Positions 62,798 through 64,000 of a stretch of DNA of 64,000 bases are shown here, piece after piece. The notes beneath the pieces were generated by a model that was not told the origin of the DNA, searched no databases, and was given only the letters and a program-made list of their open reading frames with translations. The stretch comes from Galbibacter pacificus. Its GTDB lineage: Bacteria; Bacteroidota; Bacteroidia; Flavobacteriales; Flavobacteriaceae. The stretch spans positions 1,028,587-1,092,586 of the forward strand of contig NZ_JAPMUA010000001.1 in the NCBI RefSeq assembly GCF_029603155.1, given 5' to 3'. The stretch's first letter is position 1, and the number at the start of each line of letters is the position of its first letter. Position numbers and translations under genes: made by a program.

Positions 62798-63520
62798 TTG
62801 TTTAAAAGCTTTTTATTAATACTATGTATCTTTCATTTTGCTATTGGTTGGTCTCAGGTTGTCCAAAAGGACACGCTTTCCAATTCGCCGGCAGACTCTA
62901 CGGAAGTGGAATACTATTTCTTTGAAGGAGATTCAGTTCCCAAAAAAACCATTGAACTCGATCCTGTATATCTTTTTCAAAATTTAAAGTTTGCCTCCTA
63001 TAAAGACAAAGTACGTTATTACATACTAAAGCGAAAAACCATAAAAGTATATCCATATGCCAAGCTGGCCGCCGAAAGACTAACAGAACTAACCGAAAGG
63101 TTGGACAGGGTTAAGTCAAAATCCAAAAGAAGGCAGTACACAAAAATCATACAGCGTTATATCGAGGACGAATTTTCGGCCGAACTAAAAAAGCTCACCC
63201 GAACCGAAGGGCAGATATTGGTAAAGTTGATACACAGGCAAACTGGCATAACAACTTTCAATCTGGTCAAAGAGCTCCGGAGCGGATGGAGGGCCTTTTG
63301 GTACAACACGACCGCCAAAATGTTTGATATCGATTTAAAAAGGGAGTATCATCCCGAATCTGTCCACGAAGATTATTTAATTGAAGACATCCTGCAAAGG
63401 GCCTTTGCCGGTGGTAAACTAGAAAGACAGGAAACCGCGCTCAATTTCGATTACGACGAGCTCTCCAATCAGTGGCGGGACCAAAATAAAAATATCTCCT
63501 TCGAAGACAAAAAAGATTAA
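62798..63520 (+). CDS. DUF4294-like secreted protein
   Basis: The open frame begins at an ATG at 62738, but the TTG at 62798 gives a standard signal peptide (FKSFLLILCIFHFAIGWSQ) and lies just after a promoter -7 element. The mature part has a basic, helical middle (YYILKRKTIKVYPYAKLAAE, DRVKSKSKRRQYTKIIQRYI) and a LVKLIHRQTGITTFNLVKEL block, which match the DUF4294 pattern I remember from Bacteroidetes. The function is unknown. It is the last gene before the rRNA promoter region. Confidence 0.78.
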   Translation: MFKSFLLILCIFHFAIGWSQVVQKDTLSNSPADSTEVEYYFFEGDSVPKKTIELDPVYLFQNLKFASYKDKVRYYILKRKTIKVYPYAKLAAERLTELTERLDRVKSKSKRRQYTKIIQRYIEDEFSAELKKLTRTEGQILVKLIHRQTGITTFNLVKELRSGWRAFWYNTTAKMFDIDLKREYHPESVHEDYLIEDILQRAFAGGKLERQETALNFDYDELSNQWRDQNKNISFEDKKD

Positions 63521-63753
63521 CTTACTGATTTACAATTTTATAGTTGTGGGATTAATTATTTTTGTTTAAATTAGCTACCCTTTTCTTTGAAATTCACCTA
63601 AAAGTCCACTTTTGTTTTGGATGAATTTTAAACTTTACAGTTGTTTTTTTAAGACTGAAGATGTAATTATATATAATAATGAAATTTTTTTTTATTTAAC
63701 ATGATTGATAATCAGCGTGTAATAAAAAAATGTTTATTAAAGTTGAAAAAACA

Positions 63754-63786
63754 TTTGGAAAGGAAGAGAAATAGTTTCTATATTTG
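63754..63786 (+). promoter_or_regulatory. rRNA operon promoter P1
   Basis: TTTG at 63754-63757, 21-bp spacer, TATATTTG at 63779-63786. This is a full Bacteroidetes -33/-7 promoter. GCACCCGCTTTGA follows at the start site. Confidence 0.75.
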
Positions 63787-63799
63787 CACCCGCTTTGAG

Positions 63800-63818
63800 G
63801 GACGGCCGTTGGCTGTCC
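63800..63818 (+). promoter_or_regulatory. GC-rich hairpin in the P1 leader
   Basis: GGACGGCC and GGCTGTCC pair over a 3-nt loop (one G-U pair). It would form near the 5' end of the P1 transcript and may stabilise it or affect early elongation. Confidence 0.4.
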
Positions 63819-63905
63819 GGGACAGGCGGAAGTTCATTTGTTATTGGTGCTCCGGGGGGTTTTAAGGGAAAGCGGAAAGTTTTTCAAAAAAAAGATCCGG
63901 AAAAG

Positions 63906-63936
63906 TTTGCGGGTAACAAAAAACGCATTACTTTTG
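63906..63936 (+). promoter_or_regulatory. rRNA operon promoter P2
   Basis: TTTG at 63906-63909, 19-bp spacer, TACTTTTG at 63929-63936, again followed by GCACCCGCTTTGA. The -7 element is exactly 150 bp after that of P1. Confidence 0.75.
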
Positions 63937-64000
63937 CACCCGCTTTGAAAACGAAAACTTTTCAAGGTACAGGGACAGAGAAGAAGAGTTCATTGATATA

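Larger units (their letters stand above)
63521..64000 (+). other. rRNA operon promoter and leader region, 16S gene outside the window
   Basis: The first 230 bp are AT-rich without genes. From 63754 there are two tandem promoters, then the leader with GGGACAG and AGTTCATT elements. The region ends before any 16S sequence. The assignment to an rRNA operon rests on the CACCCGC-type start regions and strong tandem promoters typical of flavobacterial rRNA operons as I remember them. Confidence 0.6.

Noticed and set aside
63837..64000. Start of the 16S rRNA gene
   Set aside because: The sequence stops in the leader at AGTTCATTGATATA; no conserved 16S sequence is reached, so no rRNA gene is reported.

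Overview
The window looks like chromosomal DNA of a member of the Bacteroidetes, most likely family Flavobacteriaceae. The evidence is two SusC/SusD outer-membrane pairs with their regulators, promoter -7 elements of the Bacteroidetes form TAnnTTTG, almost no Shine-Dalgarno sequences, an LptD-like gene divergent from a cell-wall amidase, the bacillithiol gene bshA, and many lipoproteins. I cannot name the species. No prophage, CRISPR array, tRNA or intact transposase is visible. All proteins are assigned by reading motifs; no database search was possible.

Layout. 0-8 kb: a carbohydrate locus on the minus strand (LacI regulator, SusC, SusD, tandem DUF1080 lipoprotein, and a Tat-exported Gfo/Idh/MocA oxidoreductase cut by the window edge), with an 18-bp perfect palindrome before susC as the probable operator. 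8-15.4 kb: housekeeping genes (methyltransferase, AI-2E-type permease, TrmH-like and RsmE rRNA/tRNA methylases, DUF4159 protein, serine hydrolase, TsaD). 15.4-23.4 kb, plus strand: TamB, then pfkA, gapA and a BadF-type sugar kinase. 23.4-31 kb: a second SusC/SusD locus with a glycosidase-like lipoprotein and a divergent DeoR regulator. 31-44 kb: envelope and redox genes (ridA, LptD, amidase, MlaD-like, a membrane Fe-S protein, a HAD phosphatase, an HdrB-like protein, a NagZ/beta-lactamase fusion, bshA). 44-49 kb: a MocR regulator divergent from an isochorismatase/PNPOx pair, an AraC regulator, and an SDR. 49-57 kb: a gene-poor stretch with purC, acs and small proteins, separated by unusual repeat arrays. 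57-63.5 kb: topoisomerase IB, exonuclease, cNMP/CBS/DUF294 protein, NUDIX hydrolase, M42 peptidase and a DUF4294-like protein. 63.75-64 kb: two tandem promoters of an rRNA operon whose 16S gene lies beyond the edge.

The most unusual signal is non-coding. At least six intergenic stretches (12.4, 14.0-14.36, 49.3, 50.7-51.1, 53.56-53.96 and 56.1-56.3 kb) are built from the same small set of degenerate words. They include a 56-bp core that is nearly identical at three sites up to 36 kb apart, a shared REP-like element, heptamer repeats and two different ~21-bp tandem repeats. None of this is protein-coding, and I do not recognise it as a named element. Several promoter -7 elements also fall inside the longest reading frames and argue for later start codons (tamB, lptD, the isochorismatase-like gene, the AraC gene, the DUF4294-like gene).
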